Below the pieces are notes generated by a model. It saw nothing but the letters and a program-made list of their open reading frames with translations, searched no databases and was not told the origin of the DNA. The translations under genes and the position numbers were made by a program. A DNA stretch of 34,181 nt from Sphingomonadales bacterium (GTDB taxonomy: Bacteria; Pseudomonadota; Alphaproteobacteria; Sphingomonadales; Sphingomonadaceae): NCBI GenBank assembly GCA_025352685.1, contig JANXSN010000001.1, positions 1 through 34,181 on the forward strand, read 5' to 3'. Positions within the stretch are counted from its first letter, which is position 1; each line of letters begins with the position of its first letter. Of this stretch, positions 24,715-33,098 are shown one piece after another.

Positions 24715-26142
24715 GTGTGGCACTGGTTGTTCATTCTCGTCGCGGTGCATGTTGCCGTGATTGTGCGCGCGCTGGTCGTGGAAGGTCGCGATCCCAATTC
24801 ACGCGCAGCCTGGATCCTCGCGTTGATGCTTTTTCCGGTCGTCGCGCCCGTCGCCTATTTGATGGTCGGCGAGCCGTGGGTTCCGGCTCGATTTCGCCGC
24901 AAGGCACGACGGGCCTACACGCTCCTCGTTACCCTCGAACCGGGACCGCGCGACGATGAGGCGCTTAAAGCGGTGCCGTCCGGCTATCACGTCCCGTTCA
25001 AGACCATCGAAAATATCAGCAAACTCGGGACTGTAGGTGGCAATCGCTTGACGCTCGCCGCCGACAGCAACGACGCGGTCGCAGAAATGGCCCGCGACAT
25101 CGACGCCGCTCAGCTGCAAGTCCATCTGACAACGTATATCTGGCTCATCGATCACAACGGTCTTGCCATTGTTGAAGCACTTTTGCGTGCAGCAAAGCGC
25201 GGGGTTCGCTGCCGTGTATGTGCTGACGCGATTGGCTCGCGTCAGATGGTTCGGTCCGTTCATTGGGCGCGAATGCAGTCCGCAGAGATCTCGCTGTGTC
25301 AGTCGCTTGGTCACTCACGGCGTTTCACCATCCTCGCCGCTCGCCGCGTGGATCTTCGCAATCATCGCAAAATGCTGATCATCGACGGCGGCATCGCTCA
25401 CGTCGGAAGCCAGAATCTGGCTGATCCTGAATTTCGTATCAAAGCCAAGTTCGCTCCCTGGGTCGACATCATGCTGCGGATCGAAGGACCGGTCGTCCGT
25501 CAGCACGACATTCTCTTTGCCAGTGACTGGGTCGTGGAGACAGGCGAGGACCTCGGCAAAGAGTTGCAGTGCCACATGCAAGCCTCGGACGGAAACGTGT
25601 CAATGGCGGCATTCGGCACGGGTCCGCTGTCGCAGCGCGGCGCGATGTCGCAGGCCTTCGCCAGCGTGCTTTATGCTGCGCAAGAAGAGGTGATCATCAC
25701 GACGCCCTATTTCGTGCCTGATCCGCCGCTTTTCGCAGCATTGCTGGGCTGTGCGCGGCGCGGCGTGAAAACAACCCTCGTTCTGCCTCGCCGCAACGAT
25801 AGCCGCGTCGTCGGCGCCGTAAGCAAAGCGCTTTATCCACAACTGGTCGATGCAGGCGTTCACCTGTTCGAATATCGACGCGGGCTATTACATTCAAAGA
25901 CGCTGGTAGTTGACCGATCACTCTGCCTCATCGGTTCGGCAAACATGGACCGGCGAAGCCTCGAGCTCAATTTTGAAAATAACGTGCTGTTCTATGGCTT
26001 TGAAGCGGTCGCCGCAGTTCTTGCGCGCCAACACACCTATCTTGCAGACAGCGACGCCGTTGATCCAGACTGGGTGCGCAACCGTTCGGTCGTCGACAGA
26101 GTTGTGGATAATTTCCTGACAATGGCGGGTGCTCTTTTCTGA
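24715..26142 (+). CDS. cls: cardiolipin synthase-type phospholipase D protein
   Basis: A 475-residue membrane phosphatidyltransferase. Two N-terminal hydrophobic helices (about 2-22 and 31-51, PLDc_N) precede two HKD motifs: HRKMLIIDGGIAHVGSQN with His at about 216, and LHSKTLVVDRSLCLIGSAN with His at about 393. Other family marks are ATYIWLIDHNG-like LTTYIWLIDHNGLA and ITTPYFVPD. It would condense two phosphatidylglycerols (or PG and PE) into cardiolipin. GTG start with ACAGGAGG upstream. Single transcription unit between a possible stem-loop and a gene-poor stretch. Confidence 0.92.
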   Translation: MWHWLFILVAVHVAVIVRALVVEGRDPNSRAAWILALMLFPVVAPVAYLMVGEPWVPARFRRKARRAYTLLVTLEPGPRDDEALKAVPSGYHVPFKTIENISKLGTVGGNRLTLAADSNDAVAEMARDIDAAQLQVHLTTYIWLIDHNGLAIVEALLRAAKRGVRCRVCADAIGSRQMVRSVHWARMQSAEISLCQSLGHSRRFTILAARRVDLRNHRKMLIIDGGIAHVGSQNLADPEFRIKAKFAPWVDIMLRIEGPVVRQHDILFASDWVVETGEDLGKELQCHMQASDGNVSMAAFGTGPLSQRGAMSQAFASVLYAAQEEVIITTPYFVPDPPLFAALLGCARRGVKTTLVLPRRNDSRVVGAVSKALYPQLVDAGVHLFEYRRGLLHSKTLVVDRSLCLIGSANMDRRSLELNFENNVLFYGFEAVAAVLARQHTYLADSDAVDPDWVRNRSVVDRVVDNFLTMAGALF

Positions 26143-26801
26143 GCCGATGTCGATCGTCAGTCGATCGCCCGCTGATCCGTCGGCATCGAACGTCGATCGC
26201 CCTCAGGACGAGATGTGTTGGTTTGGACGACGCGACCGCCAGTCGCTTGCATTTTTTCAACGAATCGCCTGCGGTCGTCCGCGGGAGGTATTCAAGTCCG
26301 TCCGCTTCGCAGCGTCGTTGGCGCCTGCCGAGACCCTGCTTGTGGCGCGCGGCATCGATCTTGGCCTGAGGGGCGCGGTCTGCGGGCATCGTTTCGACCC
26401 AGTAACTGGCGGCGCAGTTCGCTGGCAACACGTTCGCGCGATGTTTGGGTTTGACCCTCGGCGATGGCGCCTAGTCGGGCGAAAGATGTGAACTTTGACG
26501 CGGAATGCGCTGTCCGACGGCGAGACCCCAGTCGGCATGACCTTGTGCGCCTGTCGCGCCATTATTGCCGAACGCAATTTCAAGGGGCCGCCCGAAGGCA
26601 GGGGGTTGGACGCGAGACGGCGCCGTGCAGGATCAAATCGACGACAGTGTGGCGGATGCCGCCCGAGTGGTGCGTGCGCAAATGCGGACCGTTCCAGAGC
26701 GATGCTGTTCAACCGACGGGGCAGCAAGGGTAGTCAGCTTCGGTGATTTGGCGCCGAGACTTGGTCCGGCGGGTGGTTTGATTGCGCTACTTTTGACCAA
26801 A
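26143..26801. other. 659 bp without a recognised gene
   Basis: Convergent region between the cardiolipin synthase gene and the end of the CAP-domain gene. Frames at 26129-26491 (+), 26565-27086 (+) and 26257-26727 (-) are Arg-rich and lack ribosome sites or family features. The first 40 bp contain GTCAGTCGATCGCC-type GATCG repeats with no clear hairpin. Confidence 0.4.
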
Positions 26802-27326
26802 TCAGAACACGTTTTCGCCCACGTAATTCCCGGCGTTGCTGTATCGGCAGACGAGAACATCTTCGCGCTGACCTGTGGCTTCGGCACAGCCCACGTCCTG
26901 CGTGTCGCGCCATATCAACTGCGTATAATGGCCGACATCTTCCACGTTGCCGGTGGTGCTGTTTTCGGGAAACGTCCCTCGCTTGAAGAACTGCCTTTCA
27001 CGGATCCACGCATCGACGCGAGATTCCAAAGAATAGTGACCTCTCGTTCCCGCCCAAAGGTTTTCGCCCTCGGGGTTGGTGGGTAGCTCAGGTGCATGTT
27101 CGAATGACCCGGTCGCGGCGAGGTGATCAGCCCAGGCCTGCGCGGATGAGGCGAGCGCGGGGTTCCATCGTAGAGGAGCGATACTCAAGCTGGCCCGTTC
27201 ACGATTATGTGCAGCAAGGATCCGGGCGTCGAATGTCGCAGACAGGCTCGACGCGCCGAGCAGAAACGGTGTCGCTGCGAACAGCAGTAGTAAGGCTGCT
27301 TTTGGGGAACAATAATTGACCCGCAC
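26802..27326 (-). CDS. exported CAP-domain (SCP-like) protein
   Basis: A 174-residue exported CAP/SCP-superfamily protein. After a signal peptide (AALLLLFAATPFLLGASS) comes LAAHNRERASLSIAPLRWNP, SSAQAWADHLAATGSFEHAP, NLWAG, a GHYTQLIWRDTQDVGCA block and VLVCRYSNAGNYVGENVF. The CAP signature His/Glu residues (AHNRE, FEHAP, GENLW, GHYTQ) are all there. Bacterial members are secreted or periplasmic, with roles not well fixed. The open frame reaches 27437, but GTG 27326 with GGAGGGG eleven bases upstream and the signal peptide just after it is the likely start. Confidence 0.87.
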   Translation of the reverse strand: MRVNYCSPKAALLLLFAATPFLLGASSLSATFDARILAAHNRERASLSIAPLRWNPALASSAQAWADHLAATGSFEHAPELPTNPEGENLWAGTRGHYSLESRVDAWIRERQFFKRGTFPENSTTGNVEDVGHYTQLIWRDTQDVGCAEATGQREDVLVCRYSNAGNYVGENVF

Positions 27327-28095
27327 CGTGCTATCCCCTCCGCTATCGCCGGGGGATGTGTGACACCTTGCGATTGCGACGTGGTTTCGCAGCGTAGTTA
27401 TCGATCGGTTAGGAAGAACCGGCGACGACAGGGCCAAGCATTGTCGCGGATCGATCAGCGTAATCGCGCGCTCGGCATAATCGTCGCGCGTTACCCAAGA
27501 GCGTGACTATTTCGGCGGGGTTTTTCGTTGTCATAACGCGATGATCGCCACGTGATCGCCACGTGCAGGCGGGGCCCCAGCGCCTCGCGAACGTCTGATT
27601 CTGGCATAAGCGAGTTTTGTCTAAGCAAGGACGCCGGTGCCTCACAATCCTGGCGAACGCTCCGCAAACACGGGTAGCGGATCAACCAGCGTCGACGCAG
27701 CAAATGCGCCGCCGGCTTTGGCACCACTCGCCCAGTGCCCGAATAAGCATTGAAAACTCATGATCGAGCGATAAGTTGCGTCGGTGAGGCGCCGTCGGAC
27801 CCAAAGTACAGGCTTGTAAAAATCTCTGATCGTGCAGCGGAAGCCCGGGTGCTCTCCAAGCCCGCCAACCTGTTGCCGTGGCTGAGGTCGCTCGCGGCTT
27901 CGGCCCGATAAGGGGCAGCGACGCCGGAGGTCGTGCTGGCCGAAGCTGCCACGGTACAAACGCTGTGGCTGGACCCGTTAACTCGGGGCGATTTGGAAAA
28001 TCGACAAAGCAGGTTATTTATCGGCTTCCGGTAATCGTCAACGTCGTTTTACACGCTGTTAGTACTCATCCGGTAGGCGTGCGTGCCCAGGGGTA
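27327..28095. other. 769 bp without a recognised gene
   Basis: Divergent region between the CAP gene and the EAL gene. Short frames only, none with family character. A tandem 11-base repeat GATCGCCACGT occurs twice at about 27543-27564. Promoters for both flanking genes are expected here. Confidence 0.4.
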
Positions 28096-28869
28096 ATGAA
28101 CATGCGCGCCGGGTGTCAGGGCTGTAGCTCACAGGACCATGATTTTGCCATCGCGATGGCCTTCCAGCCGATCGTCGACGTTCTGACAGGACGCCCTTTC
28201 GCATTTGAGGCCCTGGTGCGCGGTAGCGCCGGTGAAGGTGCAGACGAAGTGCTTGCTCGCGTCACGCCGGAAAACCGCTACGCCTTTGATCAGAAGTGCC
28301 GTGTCGCCGCGATCGAAGGCGCAGTTGCAGCGGGTATCCTGGACACGCAAGCCCGGCTTTCGATCAATTTCCTTCCGAATGCTGTCTATTCACCTGCTGC
28401 TTGCATCCAGTTGACGCTCAAGACAGCACGCGCGACCGGCTTTCCCACTGACCGCCTCATATTCGAATTCACTGAGAACGAGGAAATGATTGATATCGAT
28501 CACGTCAAGAACATCGTCGAGAGCTACCGAAAAATGGGGTTCGCCACGGCGATTGATGACTTTGGAGCGGGACACGCTGGACTAGGGCTTCTTGCCAAGT
28601 TTCAGACGGACTACATCAAGCTCGACATGGATCTTGTGCGCGGGATCGAGGCGAGCCTGCCGCGTCGGATGATCGTCGAAGGCGTAATCCGTATCGCAGA
28701 TTCGCTCGGTATCGCGACGATCGCCGAGGGCGTCGAGACGGTCGAGGAATTTGATGTGCTCCGAGCGATAGGCGTTCGCTACATCCAGGGGTATTTATTC
28801 GCGCGACCGGGATTCAAATGTTTGCCTGCGGTCGCTCCTGTCGGCGAATGCACCACCGCTGCTGCCTGA
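28096..28869 (+). CDS. stand-alone EAL-domain c-di-GMP phosphodiesterase
   Basis: A 257-residue protein that is almost entirely an EAL domain. Catalytic features are present: FEALVRG (EAL motif), INFLPN, FEFTENEEM, AIDDFGAGHAGL (metal Asp pair), DYIKLDMDL (Lys) and IAEGVETVEEF with QGYLFARP. So it should hydrolyse cyclic di-GMP. The N-terminus MNMRAGCQGCSSQD carries a Cys-x-x-Cys pair not usual for EAL domains; redox or metal sensing is a guess. No membrane helix or partner GGDEF is seen. AGGGG precedes the ATG. Confidence 0.92.
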   Translation: MNMRAGCQGCSSQDHDFAIAMAFQPIVDVLTGRPFAFEALVRGSAGEGADEVLARVTPENRYAFDQKCRVAAIEGAVAAGILDTQARLSINFLPNAVYSPAACIQLTLKTARATGFPTDRLIFEFTENEEMIDIDHVKNIVESYRKMGFATAIDDFGAGHAGLGLLAKFQTDYIKLDMDLVRGIEASLPRRMIVEGVIRIADSLGIATIAEGVETVEEFDVLRAIGVRYIQGYLFARPGFKCLPAVAPVGECTTAAA

Positions 28870-29338
28870 GACTGGCCGTCCTGACAAGCCGTCTTAAGCC
28901 AGACCGTGAGCGCTCGACAACGAAAGTGGGACCGGGCTCGTCACCAAGACGCGTGACGAGCAAGCAGCACTGAATTTCGTGAAGGAGGCTCTCGAGCAGA
29001 GTGATCGACTGGTCGCAATGAACGCCAGCGGTCTTTGATCAAACGGTGAGGAGACGAGCGCGCTTGTGAAGGGCGTCACACAGGCGATCCTTCGCTGATC
29101 ATAACTCGAGAGCGAGAAAACTGCTCCTAGGCGTTTCGATCAAGCGAGAGGGAAAACGGAAACTAGGCCACAGATGCGCAAGCCGGAGGACCGGGATTTG
29201 TATACCGCATCAGTACCGCACGTTTGCCACGGCGACACGCTCAATCCGGGTTCAACCGGATCGCCTTATTTTCCTTTTGCGGCTCCTTTTTTGTCCTTGG
29301 GCGTTCAAAGGGTTGTCGAAAACGCAGGAGAGAAAATC
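28870..29338. other. 469 bp with no clear gene
   Basis: A plus-strand stretch at about 28925-29038 translates to a protein-like peptide (TKTRDEQAALNFVKEALEQS then LVAMNASGL and a stop) without a start codon; it may be a decayed small gene. The frame upstream of the PepSY-like gene (from 29174) is unlikely to be translated, because the signal peptide and ribosome site set the start at 29339. Confidence 0.35.
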
Positions 29339-29656
29339 ATGAAATTTGGACCTACGACCGGGGTTGTGCTTGCGCTGCTCGTCACAGCCTCCGCAAGCCC
29401 GGCCCTCGCGCAATCGACGGAAGGTTCGCATAATCCTGCAGTCAAGAGCAGCGCGCCACATATTGTGGCGGCGCCCGCGCGCGGCTCGAATTCCTTTACT
29501 CAAGCCCAAGCGCGAGGTCGACTAAGCAAGGCAGGTTATTTGCACGTCACTAAATTGATGAAGGACCAAAGCGGCGCGTGGACGGGCTCGGCCACGAAAG
29601 GCGGAAAACACGTTAGCGTCGCCCTCGACTACAAAGGCAACATCACAACGCGCTAA
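29339..29656 (+). CDS. small exported PepSY-like protein
   Basis: A 105-residue protein with a signal peptide (VLALLVTASASPALAQ, cleavage about residue 25) and a compact C-terminal domain SFTQAQARGRLSKAGYLHVT, then AWTGSATKGGKHVSVALDYK. The alternating pattern is like PepSY/YpeB-type inhibitory or structural domains found in many small exported proteins. AGGAG at 29326-29330 sets this ATG. Probably cotranscribed with the downstream stress protein gene (22 bp apart). Confidence 0.75.
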   Translation: MKFGPTTGVVLALLVTASASPALAQSTEGSHNPAVKSSAPHIVAAPARGSNSFTQAQARGRLSKAGYLHVTKLMKDQSGAWTGSATKGGKHVSVALDYKGNITTR

Positions 29657-29678
29657 ATTTCAGATTTGGAGACCAATC

Positions 29679-30323
29679 ATGACAAAGACCATCACTGGAC
29701 TGTTCGATAACTACACCGATGCCACCAATACCGTCCGCGATCTCGAGAGCATTGGCATCTCGCACAGCGATATCAGCATTGTTGCCCACGATGGAGATCA
29801 CATGCAGACGCGCTCGGGCGATGCCACGAGTGATCACATCGTTCACGGGGTCAATGCCGATGGCGACGTCAGTCGCGGCGCGTCGACAGGAGCGGCCATC
29901 GGTAGTGTCGGGGGACTGCTAGCTGGCCTCGGGCTCTTGGCCATTCCGGGTCTTGGTCCGATCGTGGCGGCGGGCTGGCTCGTCGCGACGGTGGCGGGCG
30001 CGGGAATTGGGGCCGCCGGCGGCGCGGCCACCGGAGGCATTGTCGGCGCGTTGAAACATGCCGGTCATTCCGATGACGAAGCCAATGTTTATGCAGAAGG
30101 CTTGCGGCGTGGCGGCACCTTGGTGAGCGCGCGCGTGCCCGACGAGACTGTGTCAAAGGCTGAGGAGGTACTGAAGCGTCACAAGTCGGTCGATGCCGCT
30201 ACCCGCGGTATGGATTACCGGAATGGCGGTTGGGAGCGCTTTGACGAGAAGGCTCCGCCCTATAAAGTCGACCAAGTTGCGATGGAGCGCAACGCGCTCG
30301 ATGAGCCCGCGCGCTTGAATTGA
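29679..30323 (+). CDS. YflT/general-stress-17M-like protein with glycine zipper
   Basis: A 214-residue protein with an N-terminal ferredoxin-like YflT/GSP17M-type domain (ITGLFDNYTDATNTVRDLES and ISHSDISIVAHD), a central Gly/Ala-rich double membrane-insertion segment (about 65-125, GLLAGLGLLAIPGLGPIVAAG), and a matching C-terminal half (RRGGTLVSARVPD, EEVLKRH). Such proteins are usually stress-induced and membrane associated; the exact role is unknown. Ribosome site TTTGGAG before the ATG. A strong hairpin follows the stop. Confidence 0.83.
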   Translation: MTKTITGLFDNYTDATNTVRDLESIGISHSDISIVAHDGDHMQTRSGDATSDHIVHGVNADGDVSRGASTGAAIGSVGGLLAGLGLLAIPGLGPIVAAGWLVATVAGAGIGAAGGAATGGIVGALKHAGHSDDEANVYAEGLRRGGTLVSARVPDETVSKAEEVLKRHKSVDAATRGMDYRNGGWERFDEKAPPYKVDQVAMERNALDEPARLN

Positions 30324-30330
30324 CCCTTTC

Positions 30331-30358
30331 AGAGGCCTGCCCATTCGGGCAGGCCTCT
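30331..30358 (+). terminator. strong hairpin terminator
   Basis: AGAGGCCTGCCC (30331-30342) pairs perfectly with GGGCAGGCCTCT (30347-30358) around a 4-base ATTC loop. It lies 8 bp after the stress protein stop. A short TTGC follows rather than a long U-tract; the 12-bp GC-rich stem still makes an efficient terminator likely. Confidence 0.85.
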
Positions 30359-31178
30359 TGCGGCGACTAAAATTAGGTTCAGCGAACCAAATTCCGGTAA
30401 TTTGATCGCGCCGTTCTAAAGCGCGGTCGTCCTCGCCGTTCACATATCTATTAGCGTAAGCAGCTTACGTTGGATAATATGAGAGCTCGCCGTCGAGCCG
30501 GCACTTCGGCGAGGACGATCTCACTGTACGCTCGGCGACATCGTCACCAGACACGGACGCAAATTATGTCTGGGCGGACCCACGCGGTCGCGGTACCCAA
30601 TGCTTCTTGCTCGGTGCGCACCGACGATCGGCCCGCCCCTTTTTTGCTGCGGCAGGCACGGCGCGTCGATGCTGACGATACAAGCCATTTGCAGAGCAAC
30701 TCGGGAAAATGCCAGCCGACGACAACTGCGTCGTCGCGACGCGGCGTGGGGAGGAAGCGGGAAGGAAAGCAGGGCGCTCACGCAAAGCAGTGGGATACAA
30801 GACCGGTGCGCCAGTTCAGTGAGAGATTGGGATACCCGATTCGCATATGGATGCACGCAATCGTGAATCCGGCGCTGGCCGAGCGAGAGATCATTATCGT
30901 ACCTTGGGACACGTCCCGGCCTCTTCGGGTGATCTGGCGTACCGCGTCGGCGATACCAGATGCGTGAGAGGGGTCGGGTTGAAGTTTGCGTTCCTCGATT
31001 GCTCTCGATGTCTTCGTCGAAACGCGACCAAATCAATCGTTCAGGCTTTTAATCGGGCGGGCTCACGCTGACGCGAAAGGGCACTGGCAGGCCAGCGAGC
31101 AGACGCGATGCGACGCGCAATCCAAGAATTATGCACAGCCAATTTGAGACGAGAGTGCATCGCACCCACGGCTACGGA
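30359..31178. other. 820 bp without a recognised gene
   Basis: Two overlapping open frames on opposite strands (30470-30967 plus, 30521-31036 minus) are both Arg/Cys-rich with no family features, and neither has a good ribosome site. A plus peptide at about 30840-30965 (HAIVNPALAEREIIIVPWDT) looks the most protein-like and might be a remnant. Confidence 0.4.
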
Positions 31179-31889
31179 TTACGTGAGAATATTTACGGCA
31201 CGGGCTGCTACGAACGCCAGGGTTGCGAGCGATATCGCGGACTCACACATCATGAGAATCTTGGCGCGCGCGCTAAGTGGCATTGTATCGGTTGGCGAAA
31301 AGGCCGCGGCATTCGTGAAGGAGACGTATGCATAGTCCAGAAATCCTGGGGACCAAGTCGAAGACTTTTCAGACCTCGCCATTATCATTTGGGGGAAGAG
31401 GAAATCCTGCTCCGATTTCCTAGTAAATGCGCGCGTCGCAGGGCTGCCACGGTCCAAGTTCCAATACCACAGCGCAAATACGATAACGTTCGTCAGCCAT
31501 ATGTTCATGGCGTCGAGCAAAAGGGTCTGTCCTGTCTTGTTGCTTACATGCGCAAGGAGCGCATGAACAAGATTGAAAAGGGCTGCGGTGTTCACGATCA
31601 TGATCAGCGCGGTAAGCACGAGCGCGGCCCGCCATATCCACAGCCGATTACTCGCAATGCGCAGCCAATGATGGTCGTGCGTTGCCGTCCGAGCGTTGAT
31701 CTGGGTTCTCACCGTGGCGAAAGACAGGGGTAGAAGAAGCGCAATTTCGAGGGCTGGCGCCAACCATCGGGGACCCAAGCCGAGCCGATTGATCAATAAA
31801 AGCTGAAGGATCGCAATCAGCGCCACGGAAGCTCGAGCGAGCCAAAAATCCCAAGCGTGGGTGTGAACCTCTTTGAGGGCATTGCTCAT
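31179..31889 (-). CDS. integral membrane protein (DUF1345-like)
   Basis: A 236-residue inner-membrane protein with about five hydrophobic segments (ASVALIAILQLLLI, WLAPALEIALLLPLSF, AALVLTALIMIVNTAALF, WLTNVIVFALWYWNL, AISLATLAFVAARAVNIL). The C-terminal loop FLDYAYVSFTNAAAFSPTDT with MPLSARAKILMM resembles a recurring family of bacterial membrane proteins that end in a channel-like re-entrant loop, similar in style to DUF1345. Function unknown. The ribosome site is poor. Three direct repeats lie just upstream of its start. Confidence 0.72.
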   Translation of the reverse strand: MSNALKEVHTHAWDFWLARASVALIAILQLLLINRLGLGPRWLAPALEIALLLPLSFATVRTQINARTATHDHHWLRIASNRLWIWRAALVLTALIMIVNTAALFNLVHALLAHVSNKTGQTLLLDAMNIWLTNVIVFALWYWNLDRGSPATRAFTRKSEQDFLFPQMIMARSEKSSTWSPGFLDYAYVSFTNAAAFSPTDTMPLSARAKILMMCESAISLATLAFVAARAVNILT

Positions 31890-31916
31890 CGTGTCATTTT
31901 TGCTTTCAAAAGATTG

Positions 31917-31974
31917 TTCGACAAGCGATCAATATGGCCACTTTTTGCAAGCGATCATGATTTGCAGGCGATCA
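31917..31974. repeat. three short direct repeats (AAGCGATCA type)
   Basis: AAGCGATCA occurs at 31923-31931 and 31949-31957, and AGGCGATCA at 31966-31974. The last two extend to a 14-base match, TTTGCAAGCGATCA and TTTGCAGGCGATCA, with a 17-base period. They lie 28-85 bp upstream of the membrane protein gene on the minus strand and between two minus-strand genes, so they could be binding sites for a regulator. Confidence 0.5.
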
Positions 31975-32045
31975 CGGTGTTCGCCACGACTGAATTTCGT
32001 GGCCGGAAGGCCGCAAGCGCAAGGTCACTTGGACGACAAGTCTGC

Positions 32046-32552
32046 TTAGTGTTCAGAGAGTTGCTTGGGTTGACGCAATAATTTATCGATCTGCTCAGTC
32101 AGGGTCGTATTTTGTTTCAGTAGTTTGTGAATGTCGTCGCTCAACTGTAGGAGTACCTCGGCATCCTCGTAGGTTTGTCGTGCCTGACGATCTGAACTGG
32201 TAGATGCGACTTTTTGTCCCACCATAATAATCGACAAAAGCACCAGTTGCAGGAATGTCTGCGCAATCCAGGCAACGAGCTGACTACGTCCGCCTTTGAT
32301 TGCATCTGGGAGGCTGACGAGCGCTAAGATCGTGAAGCCATACGCGCACCACATTGTCCCAACCACATTGGTGATTTTGACCGCTATCCAGTTGTTGAAT
32401 CCGGTCGGTTTTGAGCTGGCCGCCTCTTCAGCCTGCTTTTTCCTGCTTGCGATATACGGGTGGGGAACGTGTTCCAAGTCAAAGCCCTTCTTAGGTTGTT
32501 CCAACAAACAGGTCGCAGTGGTGTCGTGAGGTGAACGTGCCACGGCATGCAT
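32046..32552 (-). CDS. small membrane protein with two helices and a coiled-coil tail
   Basis: A 168-residue protein (from ATG 32552) of a conserved proteobacterial family of unknown function: LEHVPHPYIASRKKQ, KPTGFNNWIAVKITNVVGTM, a first helix WCAYGFTILALVSLPDAI, a second helix WIAQTFLQLVLLSIIMVGQ, then a Gln/Leu-rich tail that looks like a coiled coil (ending LTEQIDKLLRQP). The frame stays open to 33080, but the upstream part is antisense to a DUF2383 gene fragment, so a long start is unlikely. TTG 32504 is an alternative start. Function unknown; topology suggests an inner-membrane scaffold. Confidence 0.7.
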   Translation of the reverse strand: MHAVARSPHDTTATCLLEQPKKGFDLEHVPHPYIASRKKQAEEAASSKPTGFNNWIAVKITNVVGTMWCAYGFTILALVSLPDAIKGGRSQLVAWIAQTFLQLVLLSIIMVGQKVASTSSDRQARQTYEDAEVLLQLSDDIHKLLKQNTTLTEQIDKLLRQPKQLSEH

Positions 32553-32846
32553 GGGTATACCAGCGGGGTCTGCATGAGTGGAGATGCACGGCGGGCCAGG
32601 CACAGCGAATGCGCTGGCTGTTGAGCCTGCTGCTTCACGGCAGTGGGAGCGCCCAAGGCTCCCAGCGATCGCGTCTGCTCCACCGCTGAAATTTGCAAGT
32701 AAAGATGCCTGCGTGCTGTCTTCGATGCTTACCGCTTCGTCAAAATAAAAGGTGAAATAGCCAGGTCCTGACTTTCTGTAATCAATGCGCAACGTTACCC
32801 GTGGGAATTTTGGTGCAGCAACTTCGAAAACCACGGAGCCAAAGCC

Positions 32847-33098
32847 ATGTTCGATACCAGCCGTTACGCCGAGATGTTCACGGCACGAGCTGGCGAACGT
32901 CGCAGGATTGTTTCCCAGCTTCAGACCGAAGTCGTTCGTCTGGGCGGCAAGCCCGAAGATGACGGTACGATCCTCGCCAGCGCTCATCGGAAGTTTCTCG
33001 ACCTGAAAGTTGTTGTCACCGGCCGCGACGACAAAGCGATCGTCAACGAAGTCGAACGGGGCGAGGATCATATTCTTCACACGTTCGAGGCGGCCTAA
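32847..33098 (+). pseudogene. DUF2383 (PA2169-type four-helix bundle) fragment, cut by an IS
   Basis: The 83-codon plus frame reads SRYAEMFTARAGERRRIVSQ, then TEVVRLGGKPEDDGT, LASAHRKFLDLKVVVTGRDD and ERGEDHILHTFEAA, the central helices of DUF2383/PA2169 proteins. The family normally has about 40 more residues before and 40 after. On the right, the stop codon TAA sits at the left end of the IS5-family element, so the insertion supplied the stop. On the left, upstream sequence in this frame has no family character, so the first helix is missing or its frame is broken. The codons look natural, which argues that this strand, not the open minus frame, was the real gene. Confidence 0.72.

Noticed and set aside
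26565-27086. 173-codon plus frame
   Set aside because: Its right half is antisense to the CAP-domain gene, and its left half lacks motifs and a ribosome site.
27540-27566. Tandem repeat GATCGCCACGT as a CRISPR or iteron array
   Set aside because: Only two adjacent copies with no spacer or further repeats.
30470-31036. Overlapping 165- and 171-codon frames on opposite strands
   Set aside because: Neither has family features or a good ribosome site; at most one could be real and neither can be supported.
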